Numbered from the stretch's first letter, positions 28,731 through 42,281 are shown. The stretch: DNA of 64,000 bases from Nonomuraea wenchangensis (GCF_900111685.1 NZ_FOHX01000001.1:434001-498000); one strand, 5' to 3'. Translations and numbers: made by a program. Notes: generated from the sequence alone by a model not told the origin.

Positions 28731-31484
28731 CTAAATCAGGTCGAGGGGGTCGACACTCACCCTCACGACATCCGGCGTCTTACGCGCCGCGCGTACCCCG
28801 CTGGCCCCCTTGAGCGCTGCCGACAGCGCCGCACCGCCGGTTCTGCGTACCCGGATCATGGCGCGTTCCTGACCCTCGTCGTCGACCGGGACGGGGCCGA
28901 GCACCTGCGCGTCCGCGGGCAGATGGGCCTCGTCGATCATCTGCCGGACGGCGCTCGCCGGGCCGGTGAGCGTGGCCATCCGTACGGCGGGCGGGAAGCC
29001 CAGCTCGGCCCGGTCGGCCAGCTCGCGCTCGGCGTGCGTGACCGGGTCCCAGCGCAGCAGAGCCTGTACGGCGGGCAGCGCGGCGTCGGCCAGCACCACC
29101 AGCTCCGCGCCGGGGCGCAGCAGGGCGGCGGCGTTCATCCAGCGGCGTACGGCCTCCTCGCCCGCCCGCAGGTCGGCCCGGCCGAGCAGCGCCCAGCCGT
29201 CAAGCAGGACCGCGGCGGCGTACCCGCCCTCGGCCACCGGCTCGGCCCCCGGCGTGGCGACGACCAGGGCACGGGCGCCGGGCACGGTCGCCAGCACACC
29301 GTCCCTGCCGGACGTGCGCACCGGGACCGACGGAAAGGCCCGGCCCAGCTCCTCGGCGGTACGGCGGGCACCGGTGACCACGGCCCGCAGGTGCGGGCTG
29401 CCGCACGACGGGCAGCGCCACGCGGCGTCCACCCGGCCGCACCAGCGGCAGTAGGGGGCGGCATGCCCGCCACGCAGGGCCAGGGGCCCGTGGCACGACG
29501 CGCCCGGCGCCCCCGCCAGTTCCAGCGGCAGAGCGGCACTGACGCCCTGACCCCCCTCACCAACGACTGCCCGACCCGGATCACCTGGCCCCGGACGACC
29601 CTGACGACCAGAATCACCGAACCCCGGACGCCCATGACGGTCTTGATCACCGGCCCCCGGACGACCATGGCGGTCCTGATCGTCGGACCCCGGATAGCCC
29701 TGACGACCCGGATCACCGGAGGCCGGACGGCCCGGATCGCCGGAGAAGCGGCGCTCGCCCTCCCCACCCCGCGCCGGATCCGCGGGCGAGCGGGCCGGGC
29801 CGCCTGCGAGGTGAAGCACTTCCTGCCCACCGCCGACCAGATCCGACGAAGCGCGGGACGAACCCCCCGGAAAGCCACGCACCTCCTGCCCATCACCGGG
29901 CAGATCCAATGACGCGCGGGACGAGCCGCCCGGGAAGCCACGCTCCTCCTGCCCACCACCGGCGATACCCGACGGCGCGACGGAGTGACCACCTGGGGCC
30001 TCCCCTCCCCCCATGGACCCCGGCCGCCCACGGGACGGACCGCCCACCTCTCCCCCGCCACCGGAGAAGCCCGACGGCGGGCCGGAGACGGGGGACGCGT
30101 CCGCCCCGGGCGGGGCGAGGAGAGTGCGGGTGGGCGGGAGGACGCACCGGGCAGGCGTACGGCAGTGCCGGCAGGCCAGGGCGGGCAGGTAACCGCGTCT
30201 CGGCACCTGGACCAGCACCGGGCCGCCGCCGTCCAGCCCGTGCCGCAGGGCGCGCCAGGCGAGGCTGGGCAGGCGGGCCTGCCGGGCGGCCTGGTCCTTG
30301 GCCAGCTCGGCGTCCTCGCCCGCGGGCCGCACCCGCGGCGCGAGGCCCCTGATCGTGGTGCGGGCCGCCACGATGGGACGGGCCCAGCGCCCGGCGATGA
30401 GCTGGGTGGCCTCGGCGGTACGGGCGTAGCCGCCGATCAGCATGGCCGCCCCGGTGCGGTGCGCGCGCAGGCCGAGCACCTCGCGCGCGTGCGGGTACGG
30501 GGCCAGCCGCTCGGCGTGCAGGTCGTCGCCGTCGTCCCAGATCGCCACCAGCCCCAGCTCGGCGACCGGGGCGAACATGGCGGCCCGGGTGCCGACCACG
30601 GCCCGCACCTGGCCGCGCAGCACCTTCAGCCAGCGGCGGTACCGTTCGGCGGGGCCGAGGTCGGCGGTGAGCGCCACGTGTCTGCCCGGCCCGAGCAGGC
30701 GGGCGAGCTCGGCGTCGGCCAGCGCCACGTCCTTGCCGTCGGGGACCACGACGACCGCTCCCCTGCCGCCGTCCAGCGTCGCCTGTACGGCCTCGGCCAT
30801 GGGGCGGGCCCAGCCGAGGGCGCCGGGCAGCGCGGACCAGACGGCCCTGGGGGCTCTGCCGTGGCGGAGCGCGTCCAGAAAGGACGGCCCCATCGGATAG
30901 GCGTCCCAGGCGCTCTCCCCGCCCCGGACACCTCCCGCGTCCCCGGCGCCTTCCGCGCCTTCTCCGTCCGGGACACTTCCCGCCTCCTCGTCCTGGACGT
31001 CCGTCCCGCCGGAGGGCTCCGCCCCCGTGGAACGGTCCGGTTTCGGGGTCTCGGCCTCGGCCTTGGCGTGGCGGGGCGGGATGGCGAGGCGGAGCACGTC
31101 GGTGAGGGTGCCCGCGTAGCGGTCGGCGACAGCTCTGGCCAGCCCGGCGATCTCGGGCGTCAGCACCCGCTCGGGCGACACCACGCGTTCGAGCGGCATG
31201 AGCCGCCCCTCATGGTCGCTCTCGTCCACCCGTTCCAGCAGGAACCCGTCGACCAGCTTGCCGGCGAAGCGCACCCGCACCCGCACCCCGGGCTCGGCCG
31301 TCTCGTGCAGGGCGGCGGGCACCAGGTAGTCGAAGGGGCGGTCGAGGTGGGGCAGCGGGCTGTCCACGGCGATCCGGGCCACGGGCCGCTCGGGCGCGGG
31401 GACGACGGCGCCCTTGGTGTCCTTCGACGAGGCCGCGGGCCGCACGGCGTCGAGCGGCAGGAGGGCGTCGTCGGAGTCGGTCAC
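28731..31484 (-). CDS. priA: Primosomal protein N' (PriA), helicase-inactive actinobacterial form with a long insertion
   Basis: A 917-residue PriA-family replication restart protein; usual actinobacterial forms are near 650-720. The N-terminal DNA-binding domain (ARIAVDSPLPHLDRPFDYLV) is normal. The helicase core lacks a Walker A GKT and its DEEH box reads WDDGDD, as in other actinobacterial PriA proteins that have lost helicase activity. The zinc region is split: CRHCRTPARC near residues 438-447 is separated by about 205 residues of Gly-rich repeats from CHGPL (residue 664), CRWCG and CPSCG. The C-terminal domain is intact. Confidence 0.9.
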   Translation of the reverse strand: MTDSDDALLPLDAVRPAASSKDTKGAVVPAPERPVARIAVDSPLPHLDRPFDYLVPAALHETAEPGVRVRVRFAGKLVDGFLLERVDESDHEGRLMPLERVVSPERVLTPEIAGLARAVADRYAGTLTDVLRLAIPPRHAKAEAETPKPDRSTGAEPSGGTDVQDEEAGSVPDGEGAEGAGDAGGVRGGESAWDAYPMGPSFLDALRHGRAPRAVWSALPGALGWARPMAEAVQATLDGGRGAVVVVPDGKDVALADAELARLLGPGRHVALTADLGPAERYRRWLKVLRGQVRAVVGTRAAMFAPVAELGLVAIWDDGDDLHAERLAPYPHAREVLGLRAHRTGAAMLIGGYARTAEATQLIAGRWARPIVAARTTIRGLAPRVRPAGEDAELAKDQAARQARLPSLAWRALRHGLDGGGPVLVQVPRRGYLPALACRHCRTPARCVLPPTRTLLAPPGADASPVSGPPSGFSGGGGEVGGPSRGRPGSMGGGEAPGGHSVAPSGIAGGGQEERGFPGGSSRASLDLPGDGQEVRGFPGGSSRASSDLVGGGQEVLHLAGGPARSPADPARGGEGERRFSGDPGRPASGDPGRQGYPGSDDQDRHGRPGAGDQDRHGRPGFGDSGRQGRPGPGDPGRAVVGEGGQGVSAALPLELAGAPGASCHGPLALRGGHAAPYCRWCGRVDAAWRCPSCGSPHLRAVVTGARRTAEELGRAFPSVPVRTSGRDGVLATVPGARALVVATPGAEPVAEGGYAAAVLLDGWALLGRADLRAGEEAVRRWMNAAALLRPGAELVVLADAALPAVQALLRWDPVTHAERELADRAELGFPPAVRMATLTGPASAVRQMIDEAHLPADAQVLGPVPVDDEGQERAMIRVRRTGGAALSAALKGASGVRAARKTPDVVRVSVDPLDLI
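29589..29720. repeat. 33-bp tandem repeat within priA
   Basis: Four consecutive in-frame 33-bp units (29589, 29622, 29655, 29688), each beginning CCCCGGA on the plus strand. They encode 11-residue units of the type GDQDRHGRPGA. They form the C-terminal part of the PriA insertion. Confidence 0.88.
29760..30000. repeat. 63-bp degenerate tandem repeat within priA
   Basis: Three to four diverged units of about 63 bp coding a 21-residue motif (GQEVRGFPGGSSRASSDL and variants). They form the central part of the same PriA insertion, next to the 33-bp repeats. Boundaries are approximate. Confidence 0.75.
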
Positions 31485-31621
31485 GCATAACGTCTACCAG
31501 ACCCGCCCACCCCGCCACGCCCGCCCGCGCTTCCCCCGACGAGGGAGCATCCGGCGAGGGGCAGGCGGACGCCCGGATCGCCCCGAGTGGTGCGATCCGG
31601 GTACACGCAGGCAATGGCTCA

Positions 31622-31650
31622 GGAGGGGCCGGCCATCAGAGCGGCCCTCC
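31622..31650 (-). terminator. Hairpin terminator after metK
   Basis: Inverted repeat 31622-31631 with 31642-31650 containing one bulged base, 18 nt after the metK stop on the minus strand. It separates metK from priA. Confidence 0.6.
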
Positions 31651-31667
31651 CAAGGTCACCGAAACGA

Positions 31668-32855
31668 TCAGAGACCGGCGGCCGTGCGGAGCGCCTCGGC
31701 GCGGTCGGTGGACTCCCAGGAGAAGCCCTCACGCCCGAAGTGCCCGTAGGCGGCGGTCTCGGAGTAGATGGGCCGCAGCAGGTCGAGGTCGCGGATGATC
31801 GCCGCCGGGCGCAGGTCGAACACCTGGAGCACGGCGCCCTGGATCTGCTCCACCGGCAGCTTCTCGGTGCCGAAGCACTCGACGAACAGACCGACCGGCT
31901 GCGCCTTGCCGATCGCGTAGGCGACCTGCACCTCGCAGCGGTCGGCGAGCCCGGCCGCGACGACGTTCTTGGCGACCCAGCGCATGGCGTAGGCGGCCGA
32001 GCGGTCGACCTTGGACGGGTCCTTGCCGGAGAACGCGCCGCCGCCGTGCCGGGCCATGCCGCCGTAGGTGTCGATGATGATCTTGCGGCCGGTCAGGCCG
32101 GCGTCGCCCATGGGGCCGCCGATCTCGAAGCGCCCGGTCGGGTTGACCAGCAGCCGGTAGCCCTCGACCTCGATCTCGAGGTCGGCGAGCACCGGGTCGA
32201 CCACGTGCTCTTTGATGTCGGGGGTCAGCATCTCCTTGAGGTCGATCTCGGCCGCGTGCTGCGTGGAGACGACCACGGTGTCGAGGCGGACGGGCGTGTC
32301 GCCGTCGTACTCGATGGTGACCTGGGTCTTGCCGTCGGGCCGCAGGTAGGGGACGGTGCCGTTCTTGCGGACCTGCGAGAGCCGCTGGGAGAGCCGGTGG
32401 GCCAGCGTGATCGGCAGCGGCATCAGCTCGGGGGTCTCGCGGCAGGCGTAGCCGAACATGAGGCCCTGGTCGCCCGCGCCCTGGCGGTCGAGCTCGTCGC
32501 CGTCACCGTCGACGCGGTGCTCGTAGGCGTCGTCGACGCCCTGCGCGATGTCCGGCGACTGGGCGCCGATGGACACCGACACGCCGCACGAAGCGCCGTC
32601 GAAGCCCTTGTGAGAGGCGTCGTAGCCGATCTCGAGGATCTTCTCGCGGATGACGCCGGGGATGTCGACGTAGGTCTCGGTCGTGACCTCGCCTGCGACG
32701 TGGACCTGGCCAGTGGTGATCAGTGTCTCGACGGCGACCCGGCTCTTGGGGTCGTCCTTGAGCATGGCGTCGAGAATCGCGTCACTGATCTGGTCGGCGA
32801 TCTTGTCCGGGTGGCCCTCTGTGACCGACTCGGAGGTGAACAGGCGACGTGACAA
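31668..32855 (-). CDS. metK: S-adenosylmethionine synthetase
   Basis: A 395-residue enzyme that makes SAM from methionine and ATP. Motifs: [36 protein letters not shown] and [19 protein letters not shown]. It starts with a rare TTG, supported by GAGGAG 8 nt upstream and by the family N-terminus ([10 protein letters not shown]). The leader up to 33000 shows no SAM riboswitch that I can recognise. Confidence 0.96.
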   Translation of the reverse strand: MSRRLFTSESVTEGHPDKIADQISDAILDAMLKDDPKSRVAVETLITTGQVHVAGEVTTETYVDIPGVIREKILEIGYDASHKGFDGASCGVSVSIGAQSPDIAQGVDDAYEHRVDGDGDELDRQGAGDQGLMFGYACRETPELMPLPITLAHRLSQRLSQVRKNGTVPYLRPDGKTQVTIEYDGDTPVRLDTVVVSTQHAAEIDLKEMLTPDIKEHVVDPVLADLEIEVEGYRLLVNPTGRFEIGGPMGDAGLTGRKIIIDTYGGMARHGGGAFSGKDPSKVDRSAAYAMRWVAKNVVAAGLADRCEVQVAYAIGKAQPVGLFVECFGTEKLPVEQIQGAVLQVFDLRPAAIIRDLDLLRPIYSETAAYGHFGREGFSWESTDRAEALRTAAGL

Positions 32856-33000
32856 CTCAGTGGCTCCTCAATGCAGCGGCTGCTGACGTATCGTCGGCCC
32901 GGGACATCGGGACACGCGCCAGGGCCACGCCGAAGTCTAGCCCTACCGGGTGCCGGGTCGCGAAACCATGCCCCCGCTCCGCGCTCGCGCGTCGCGCGCG

Positions 33001-33363
33001 TCACAGGTGCGGCAGCGGGTCGTGGGGCAGCGTCTCGGGGGCGAACACCTCCGCGTCGGCCGCCGCCACGACCGCGGCGTACTCCTCATCAAAAGCGAAC
33101 ATCATCGAGCCCAGCTCGAGAACCGGTCCAGGCAGGACGGGACCGAGCCGGGTCCTGCGCGGGAACTCGGCGTACACGGCGACCGGGCGGTCGGTCCTGA
33201 GCGTGCGGGTGGCGAGCACCGCGATGGACGCGTCCGTGACGACGACGAGGAAGTGTCCCGTGCCCTCCGGTCCAACAGCGGACGCGGGGAACACGTATTG
33301 AATGTCCCCCTGACCCCCGAGCAACGTCCGGCACCGATCCCTGACAGCAGAACCCAGCGGCAT
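33001..33363 (-). CDS. Small conserved hypothetical protein
   Basis: A 120-residue soluble protein that I do not recognise with certainty. A central segment (HFLVVVTDASIAVLATRTLR) resembles one strand-turn-strand of bacterial PH-like domains. A GGAGGGGG ribosome-binding site 5 nt before the ATG supports the start. It stands alone between coaBC and metK on the same strand. Confidence 0.6.
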   Translation of the reverse strand: MPLGSAVRDRCRTLLGGQGDIQYVFPASAVGPEGTGHFLVVVTDASIAVLATRTLRTDRPVAVYAEFPRRTRLGPVLPGPVLELGSMMFAFDEEYAAVVAAADAEVFAPETLPHDPLPHL

Positions 33364-33473
33364 TCCGTCCCCCTCCGCCCCAAGTATCCGCAGGCAGGGG
33401 GGAATGTCGCAACAGGTGATCGTGTAATCGGTCTAACACGCTTTGTACGTTTTCGCCGCTTTTGGATCACAGG

Positions 33474-34706
33474 TCACGGGAGTCGCGCGGCCACCAGGTC
33501 CCAGACGGCGTCGGCCACGTCTTCCTTGGGCCCGAGCGGCACCTCCACCGGCTCGCCCCCGGCCACCAGGACGGTGGCCGCGTTGTCGGGGGTGCCGAAG
33601 GCCCGGCCCTCCCCCACCTGGTTGACCACCAGCAGGTCGCAGCCCTTGCGGGCGAGTTTGGCCTGGCCGTTGGCGAGCACGTCGTGCGTCTCGGCGGCGA
33701 AGCCGACGATGACCGCGGGATCCACCGCCACGCGACCGGCCGGCGCGGGATCGCCGGCGGCCTCACGGGCCGCGCGGCGCAGCTCGCCCAGCTCGGCGAG
33801 GATGTCGGGGTTCTTGGTGAGGCGGATGGGCTCGGGCTCGCCGTCAGTCTTCTTTATCTTGACGTCGTGCCGGTCCGCGGGCCGGAAGTCGGCCACCGCG
33901 GCGGCCATGACGACGACGTCGGCCCCCGCCGACGCGGCCAGCACCGCCTCGCGCAGCTGGGCCGCGGACTCCGCCCGGACGACCGTGGCCCCGGCCGGGT
34001 CGGGCAGCGCGACGTTGGCGGCCACCAGCGTGACCTCCGCGCCGCGCGCCGCCGCCGTGCGGGCCAGGGCGTAGCCCTGCAGCCCGGTCGAGCGGTTGCC
34101 GAGGAACCTGACGGGGTCGATGGCCTCGCGGGTGCCGCCAGCGGACACCACGACCCGGCGCCCGGCCAGGTCGCGCGGCCTGCCGCGCAGCACGCGCAGG
34201 CAGACCTGGAAGATCTCGGCGGGATCGGGCAGCCGGCCGGGGCCGGTGTCGGCTCCGGTGAGCCGCCCGACGGCCGGATCGAGGACGATCGCGCCGCGCT
34301 CGCGCAGCGTGGCGACGTTGGCGCGGGTGGCGGGATGCTGCCACATCTCGGTGTGCATCGCGGGCGCGAGGACGACCGGGCACGTCGCGGTGAGCAACGT
34401 GTTGGTGAGCAGGTCGCCGGCCAGCCCGTGCGCCGCCTTGGCGAGCAGGTCGGCGGTCGCAGGCGCCACCACGACGAGATCGGCGCTCTTGCCGATCCGC
34501 ACGTGGGGCACCTGGTGGACGTCGTCCCACACCTCGGCCGACACGGGGTTGCCCGACAGGGCGGCCCAGGTGGGCGCGCCCACGAAGTTGAGGGCCTCGC
34601 GGGTCGGGACGACCCGCACCTCGTGACCGGACTCGGTGAACAGCCGCAGCAGCTCGCACGCCTTGTAGGCGGCGATGCCGCCGCTGACGCCCAGGACGAC
34701 CTTCAT
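33474..34706 (-). CDS. coaBC: Bifunctional PPC decarboxylase / phosphopantothenate-cysteine ligase
   Basis: A 410-residue fusion that performs two successive steps of coenzyme A synthesis. The N-terminal flavoprotein CoaC domain has VVLGVSGGIAAYKACELLR, the His of VPHVRIGKSADL and APAMHTEMW. The C-terminal CoaB ligase begins near RVVVSAGGTREAIDPVRFLG and has NRSTGLQGYALA and the ADVVVMAAAVADFRP motif. It lies 7 nt after rpoZ in the gmk-rpoZ-coaBC cluster. Confidence 0.95.
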   Translation of the reverse strand: MKVVLGVSGGIAAYKACELLRLFTESGHEVRVVPTREALNFVGAPTWAALSGNPVSAEVWDDVHQVPHVRIGKSADLVVVAPATADLLAKAAHGLAGDLLTNTLLTATCPVVLAPAMHTEMWQHPATRANVATLRERGAIVLDPAVGRLTGADTGPGRLPDPAEIFQVCLRVLRGRPRDLAGRRVVVSAGGTREAIDPVRFLGNRSTGLQGYALARTAAARGAEVTLVAANVALPDPAGATVVRAESAAQLREAVLAASAGADVVVMAAAVADFRPADRHDVKIKKTDGEPEPIRLTKNPDILAELGELRRAAREAAGDPAPAGRVAVDPAVIVGFAAETHDVLANGQAKLARKGCDLLVVNQVGEGRAFGTPDNAATVLVAGGEPVEVPLGPKEDVADAVWDLVAARLP

Positions 34707-34713
34707 CGAGGGG

Positions 34714-34983
34714 TCAGGCCGCGCCTTCGATGGGCTCGGCGGTCAGCAGCCCCTCGGAGACCTCGCGCAGCGCGATGGACAGCGGCTTCTCCTGGGCGTG
34801 CGTCTCGACCAGCGGGCCGACGTATTCGAGCAGGCCCTCGCCGAGCTGCGAGTAGTAGGCGTTGATCTGGCGGGCGCGCTTGGCACCCATGATCACCAGG
34901 GAGTATTTGCTGTCGACGATGTCGAGCAGCGCGTCGATCGGCGGGTTGGTGATGCCCTCCGCGGTCGCAACGGTGCCTGCCAC
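34714..34983 (-). CDS. rpoZ: RNA polymerase omega subunit
   Basis: An 89-residue omega subunit with [20 protein letters not shown] and the [13 protein letters not shown] helix, characteristic of the actinobacterial form. It helps assemble the beta' subunit. Between gmk (4-nt gap) and coaBC (7-nt gap), almost certainly one operon. The start is GTG. Confidence 0.96.
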   Translation of the reverse strand: MAGTVATAEGITNPPIDALLDIVDSKYSLVIMGAKRARQINAYYSQLGEGLLEYVGPLVETHAQEKPLSIALREVSEGLLTAEPIEGAA

Positions 34984-34987
34984 GATG

Positions 34988-35653
34988 TCAGACCTCTCGT
35001 TTGGTGGTAGTCGTGATCCCCTGAGGGTCAGTCATCAAGGCTATCAGCCGGTCGCACACGTCCTGGACGCTCGTGTTGACCAACGTCAGGTCGAACTCGG
35101 GCTCGGCGGCCATCTCGACGCGTCCGGCGGCCAGCCGGCGCGCGATGACGTCCTCCGGCTCGGTGCCGCGCCCGCGCAGCCGCTTCTCCAGCTCCTCCCA
35201 CGTGGGCGGGGCCAGGAACACCAGCAGGGCCTCCGGCATGGTGCGGCGCACCTGCCTGGCGCCCTCCAGGTCGATCTCCAGCAGGGTGGGGACGCCGTCG
35301 GCGAGCTTCTTCAGCACCGGCTCGCGCGGCGTGCCGTAGCGGTTGCCCGCGAACTCCGCCCACTCCAGCAGCTCGCCCGACTCCACCAGCCGGTCGAACT
35401 CCTCGCCGTCGGCGAAGAAGTAGTGGACCCCGTTGACCTCGCCGGGCCGGGGCCTCCTGGTGGTCACCGAGACCGACAGCCACACCTCGGGGTGTGCCCG
35501 CCGGAGCTCGGCGACGACCGTGGACTTGCCGACGCCCGACGGCCCCGACAGGACCGTCAGGCGTCGTTCGTTCATGGGCAGGAATCCGACCTCCGCTCCC
35601 GGCCCGACCGCCTCGTGGGCACTAGCACCGCCGGACCAGGACCTGTCGGTCAC
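34988..35653 (-). CDS. gmk: Guanylate kinase
   Basis: Phosphorylates GMP to GDP. P-loop [16 protein letters not shown]-binding segment [19 protein letters not shown] and the LID arginines [10 protein letters not shown] are present. The 221-residue form starts with GTG at 35653, preceded by a G-run and AGGA; an ATG at 35575 giving 195 residues is the alternative and would start right at the kinase fold. It is the first gene of gmk-rpoZ-coaBC. Confidence 0.93.
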   Translation of the reverse strand: MTDRSWSGGASAHEAVGPGAEVGFLPMNERRLTVLSGPSGVGKSTVVAELRRAHPEVWLSVSVTTRRPRPGEVNGVHYFFADGEEFDRLVESGELLEWAEFAGNRYGTPREPVLKKLADGVPTLLEIDLEGARQVRRTMPEALLVFLAPPTWEELEKRLRGRGTEPEDVIARRLAAGRVEMAAEPEFDLTLVNTSVQDVCDRLIALMTDPQGITTTTKREV

Positions 35654-35697
35654 TTTCCTACCCCCCGTTGAACCCGCGTTTCCGTGTGGAACCGAGA

Positions 35698-36021
35698 TTA
35701 GCTCTCGTTGCCACCGAACTCGCGCTCGAGGGAGGCCCTCTGGTTCGCGCCGAGGCCCCGTACGCGACGGGACTCGGCGATGGCAAGCCGCTCCATGAGC
35801 TGCTTGGCGCGGACCTTGCCCACGCCGGGGAGTGATTCCAACAGAGCCGACACCTTCATCTTGCCGATGACGTCGTCGGTCTGCCCATCCTTGAGCACCT
35901 CAGCCAGAGAAACCGCGCCATGCTTGAGCCGGTTCTTGACCTCGGCACGCTCTTTACGGGCCTTGGCAGCCTTTTCCAGGGCTGCGGCGCGCTGCTCAGG
36001 GGTCAGGGGAGGAAGAGCCAC
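35698..36021 (-). CDS. mihF: Actinobacterial integration host factor (mIHF)
   Basis: A 107-residue nucleoid protein: a basic N-terminal helix ([21 protein letters not shown]) followed by a helix-two-turn-helix/HhH-like fold, [17 protein letters not shown], and the closing [14 protein letters not shown]. It binds and bends DNA and is essential in mycobacteria; sIHF in Streptomyces affects development and antibiotic production. It lies between pyrF and gmk, the standard position. Confidence 0.94.
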   Translation of the reverse strand: MALPPLTPEQRAAALEKAAKARKERAEVKNRLKHGAVSLAEVLKDGQTDDVIGKMKVSALLESLPGVGKVRAKQLMERLAIAESRRVRGLGANQRASLEREFGGNES

Positions 36022-36066
36022 GCCGGGTCACCTCGAATTTCTGTCGATGTACTCGGACGGGAAGGG

Positions 36067-36095
36067 AAACTAGCTGGTCATCGCCCCCTAAGCAA
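36067..36095 (-). promoter_or_regulatory. Candidate mihF promoter
   Basis: On the minus strand TTGCTT (36090-36095), a 17-nt spacer and TAGTTT (36067-36072) fit a sigma-70-type promoter about 45 nt before the mihF ATG. The gap 36022-36374 is more AT-rich than its surroundings and holds no gene I can support. A short palindrome (36133-36147) has no assigned role. Confidence 0.45.
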
Positions 36096-36374
36096 CGCCA
36101 AGAGCGGTTTCTCTCCTCACAAAATCCACTTCATCACTGTCCGTGATGGTAAAATCACACAGCGCTGATCAAATCGCCTTCACTTCCGCGTTCAGGCGTC
36201 CGATCCCGCCGATGTCGCGAAACGCAACGGTGATCGTGTCCCCGTCCGGGACCGATGTCCGAAACCCCGTCCCCACCAGGCCCGAAACCTGCTTTGATCT
36301 TGGGATGGCGCCCCGCTATGATCTTGCCGGACAGGCCGCGCCGGCCCGTGCCCCGCTGTGTCCCGTGTCCCCCG

Positions 36375-37067
36375 TCAGGACGCGCGCCGCAGTGAGGCGG
36401 CGATCGCGGCGGCGGCCGCGCCCGGGTCCGGGGAGCCGGTGATGGGCCGGCCGATGACGAGCAGGTCCGCGCCGTCGGCGAGAGCCTGCTCCGGCGTCGC
36501 AACCCGCGCCTGGTCCTGCACGGCCGCGCCCGCGGGCCGCACGCCGGGCGTGATGAGGGTGATGCCGTCCCCCACCTCGCGCCGCACGGCCGACACCTCG
36601 TGCGGCGAGCACACCAGCGCGGTGGCCCCCGCCTCCACCGACAGCGCCGCGAGGCGGCGCACCGCGTCGTCGGCCGGGCCGCGGAGCCCGATGCGCTCCA
36701 GGTCGGCCTCGTCCAGCGAGGTCAGCACGGTGACCGCGGCGATCGCCGTGTGCGGCGCGGCCTCGACCGCGGCGCGGATCATCGCCGGGCCGCCGCCCGC
36801 GTGCACGGTCAGGATGGCCGGCCGCAGGCGGGCGACCGCGCGGGCGGCGCCGGAGACGGTGTTGGGGATGTCGTGCAGCTTCAGGTCGAGGAACACCCGC
36901 ACGCCGCTGGCGCCGCGCACGGAGGCGATCACATCGGGGCCGTAGCGCAGGTAGAGCTCCAGCCCCACCTTGACGGTGCTGACGTGCGGAGTCACCAGCG
37001 ACGCCCAGCGCGCGGCGGTCTCCAGGTCAGGGGCGTCGAGGGCGACGGCGATCGGTGCGGGGGTCAA
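36375..37067 (-). CDS. pyrF: Orotidine 5'-phosphate decarboxylase
   Basis: A 230-residue TIM-barrel enzyme, last step of UMP synthesis. The catalytic array [11 protein letters not shown] is visible, with the terminal TPGVRPAG and [10 protein letters not shown] phosphate loops. I chose the TTG at 37067 because GAGGAG sits 8 nt before it; a GTG at 37136, overlapping the pyrD stop, would add 23 residues unlike the family. It is the last gene of the pyrimidine operon. Confidence 0.92.
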   Translation of the reverse strand: MTPAPIAVALDAPDLETAARWASLVTPHVSTVKVGLELYLRYGPDVIASVRGASGVRVFLDLKLHDIPNTVSGAARAVARLRPAILTVHAGGGPAMIRAAVEAAPHTAIAAVTVLTSLDEADLERIGLRGPADDAVRRLAALSVEAGATALVCSPHEVSAVRREVGDGITLITPGVRPAGAAVQDQARVATPEQALADGADLLVIGRPITGSPDPGAAAAAIAASLRRAS

Positions 37068-37132
37068 GTCGTGCTCTCCTCGGTCGTTCGGTGGTGTCTC
37101 GCGGTTCGAAAGCGGTCTGGGGTTGGGGCGCG

Positions 37133-38110
37133 TCACGGCGCGCTCTCCTCGGTGTCGACGAGCAGGTGCCGGGGCGCGCTGCCCGGCGGGCGGTGGGCCA
37201 GCCCGACGGCGTCGGCGAGCCGCTGGAACCCGCGGGCCCGCAGCAGGTCCTCCAGCTCGCGCTCGATGCGCAGGCAGGCGTAGGGGTCGTGGAACAGCGC
37301 GGTGCCCACGCCGACCACGCAGGCGCCCGCCAGGACGAGCTGGAAGGCGTCCCTGCCGCTCATGACGCCCCCGATGCCGATGAGCGGCACCCCGGGCAGC
37401 GCGGCGTGCACCTGCCACACGCAGCGTACGGCGAGCGGCAGGATGGCCGGCCCGGACAGCCCGCCGGTGACGGCGGCGAGCGACGGGCGCAGGGCCTCGG
37501 TGTCGATGGCCATGCCGAGCGGGTTGTTGATCATGGACAGCGCGTCGGCGCCTGCGTCCACGCAGGCCCGCGCCACGGACACGATGTCGGCCACGTCGGG
37601 GGCGAGCTTGGCCACGACCGGCACGTCGTAGCGCATGATCGAGCGTACGGAGGCGATGACCTCGGCGGCGGCGCTGCCCTCGCGGGCGAAGATCCGGCCG
37701 CGGTCCTCGATGTTGGGGCAGGAGAGGTTTACCTCCAGCGCGGTGACGCCGGGCGCGTCGGCGAGCCTGCGGGCCAGCTCGGAGTACTCGGCGACGGTGC
37801 CGCCGCCGATGGAGACGATGGTCTTGATGCCGCGCTGGGCCAGCCAGGGCAGCTCGCGCTCCAGGAACGCCTCGATGCCCGGCCCCTGCAGCCCGACCGC
37901 GTTGAGCATGCCCGAGGGCGTCTCGGCCATGCGGGGCGTCGGCCGGCCGGCGCGCGGCGCCATGGTGATGGAGCGGGTGGTGAGGGCGCCGAGCCGGTGC
38001 AGGTCGAAGAACTGTGCCAGCTCCCGCCCCGAGGAGGCGCACCCGGCGGCCGTGGTGATCGGGTTGGCGAGCTCCACGTGCGCCAGGAACGTACGCATAT
38101 CAACTGACAT
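37133..38110 (-). CDS. pyrD: Dihydroorotate dehydrogenase, class 1B catalytic subunit
   Basis: A 325-residue FMN TIM-barrel. The class 1 signature [11 protein letters not shown] includes the catalytic Cys; other motifs are [14 protein letters not shown]-like [11 protein letters not shown] and [12 protein letters not shown]. Being next to pyrK makes it the NAD-linked 1B type. Starts at 38110 or 38098 are both possible; either overlaps or touches the pyrK stop. Confidence 0.93.
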   Translation of the reverse strand: MSVDMRTFLAHVELANPITTAAGCASSGRELAQFFDLHRLGALTTRSITMAPRAGRPTPRMAETPSGMLNAVGLQGPGIEAFLERELPWLAQRGIKTIVSIGGGTVAEYSELARRLADAPGVTALEVNLSCPNIEDRGRIFAREGSAAAEVIASVRSIMRYDVPVVAKLAPDVADIVSVARACVDAGADALSMINNPLGMAIDTEALRPSLAAVTGGLSGPAILPLAVRCVWQVHAALPGVPLIGIGGVMSGRDAFQLVLAGACVVGVGTALFHDPYACLRIERELEDLLRARGFQRLADAVGLAHRPPGSAPRHLLVDTEESAP

Positions 38111-38951
38111 GTCGTGCACCGCCTCCGGGGGCGCCGAGCGCGTCGAACGGGATCGTTCCCACGTCCTCGAACCGCACCCGCTCCCCCCGGAACACCGGCC
38201 CCTCCGCGCACGCCCGGACCATCCTGGTCGCCCCGTCCTCCCCGATGACCGGGATGACGCACGTCATGCACACCCCGATGCCGCAGGCCATCCGTTCCTC
38301 GACGGCCACCTGCACCGGGATGTCGAACTCCATGCCCACCGCCGTCACCGCCCGCAGCGTCTCCATCGGCCCGCAGGCGTAGACCGCGTCGGCGCGGGTG
38401 TCGGCGATCACCGAGGGCAGCGCGTCGGTGACCCTGCCGCGCAGTCCGAGCGAGCCGTCCTCGGTGGTCAGCGTCGTCGTCTCGGCGATGCGGCGGGCCC
38501 GCATCGCGCCGAAGACCCGCTCGGCGCCCGCGCCGCCCAGCACGAAGTCGACCCGGCAGCCGCGCGCCAGCAGCGCGTCGGCCAGCGGGAACAGCACGGC
38601 CGAGCCGTACTCGGCGCCCACCAGCACGCAGTGCGCCGGGTCACGGGGCAGCGGGAAGGGCCGGCCGAGCGGCCCGACCAGGTCGAGCGTGTCGCGGGCG
38701 CGCCGCTCGGCCAGCCAGGCCGTGCCCCGGCCGCGTACGGTGAAGACCAGCTCGACCGTGCCGCCGTAGTCGGACTTGACGTCGTGGACGGAGAACGCGC
38801 GCCGCGTCACCATCGAGGTGTGCCCCCCGCCCACGGCCACGGAGACGAAGTGACCGGGGCGGAAGCGCTCGGCGATGCCGGGCGCGACCACCGTCAGCGC
38901 ATGGTAGGCGTCGACCCGGCGCGTCGTCAGCACCGTGCCCGTCACCTGCAC
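38100..38951 (-). CDS. pyrK: Dihydroorotate dehydrogenase electron transfer subunit
   Basis: A 283-residue ferredoxin-reductase-like subunit that passes electrons from PyrD to NAD+. The FAD-binding motif is RRAFSVHDV, the NAD-binding region LVGAEYGSAVLFPLADAL, and the [2Fe-2S] cysteines are in EERMACGIGVCMTCVIPV plus the later RACAEGPVF. The GTG start has no obvious ribosome-binding site, but a stop codon lies shortly upstream in frame. It overlaps pyrD. Confidence 0.93.
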   Translation of the reverse strand: MQVTGTVLTTRRVDAYHALTVVAPGIAERFRPGHFVSVAVGGGHTSMVTRRAFSVHDVKSDYGGTVELVFTVRGRGTAWLAERRARDTLDLVGPLGRPFPLPRDPAHCVLVGAEYGSAVLFPLADALLARGCRVDFVLGGAGAERVFGAMRARRIAETTTLTTEDGSLGLRGRVTDALPSVIADTRADAVYACGPMETLRAVTAVGMEFDIPVQVAVEERMACGIGVCMTCVIPVIGEDGATRMVRACAEGPVFRGERVRFEDVGTIPFDALGAPGGGARHVS

Positions 38952-38993
38952 CGGTGTGCCGGCCAGTCGTCCTCACCTCCCCTGCGGGGCCGC

Positions 38994-42267
<3,274 letters not shown>

Positions 42268-42281
<14 letters not shown>

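Noticed and set aside
32856..33000. Possible SAM riboswitch in the metK leader
   Set aside because: I could not find the conserved core or kink-turn of SAM-I, SAM-II or SAM-IV elements in this stretch.
36133..36147. Small palindrome ATCAC-N5-GTGAT in the mihF-pyrF gap
   Set aside because: Too short and common to assign to a regulator; no second site or matching gene supports it.
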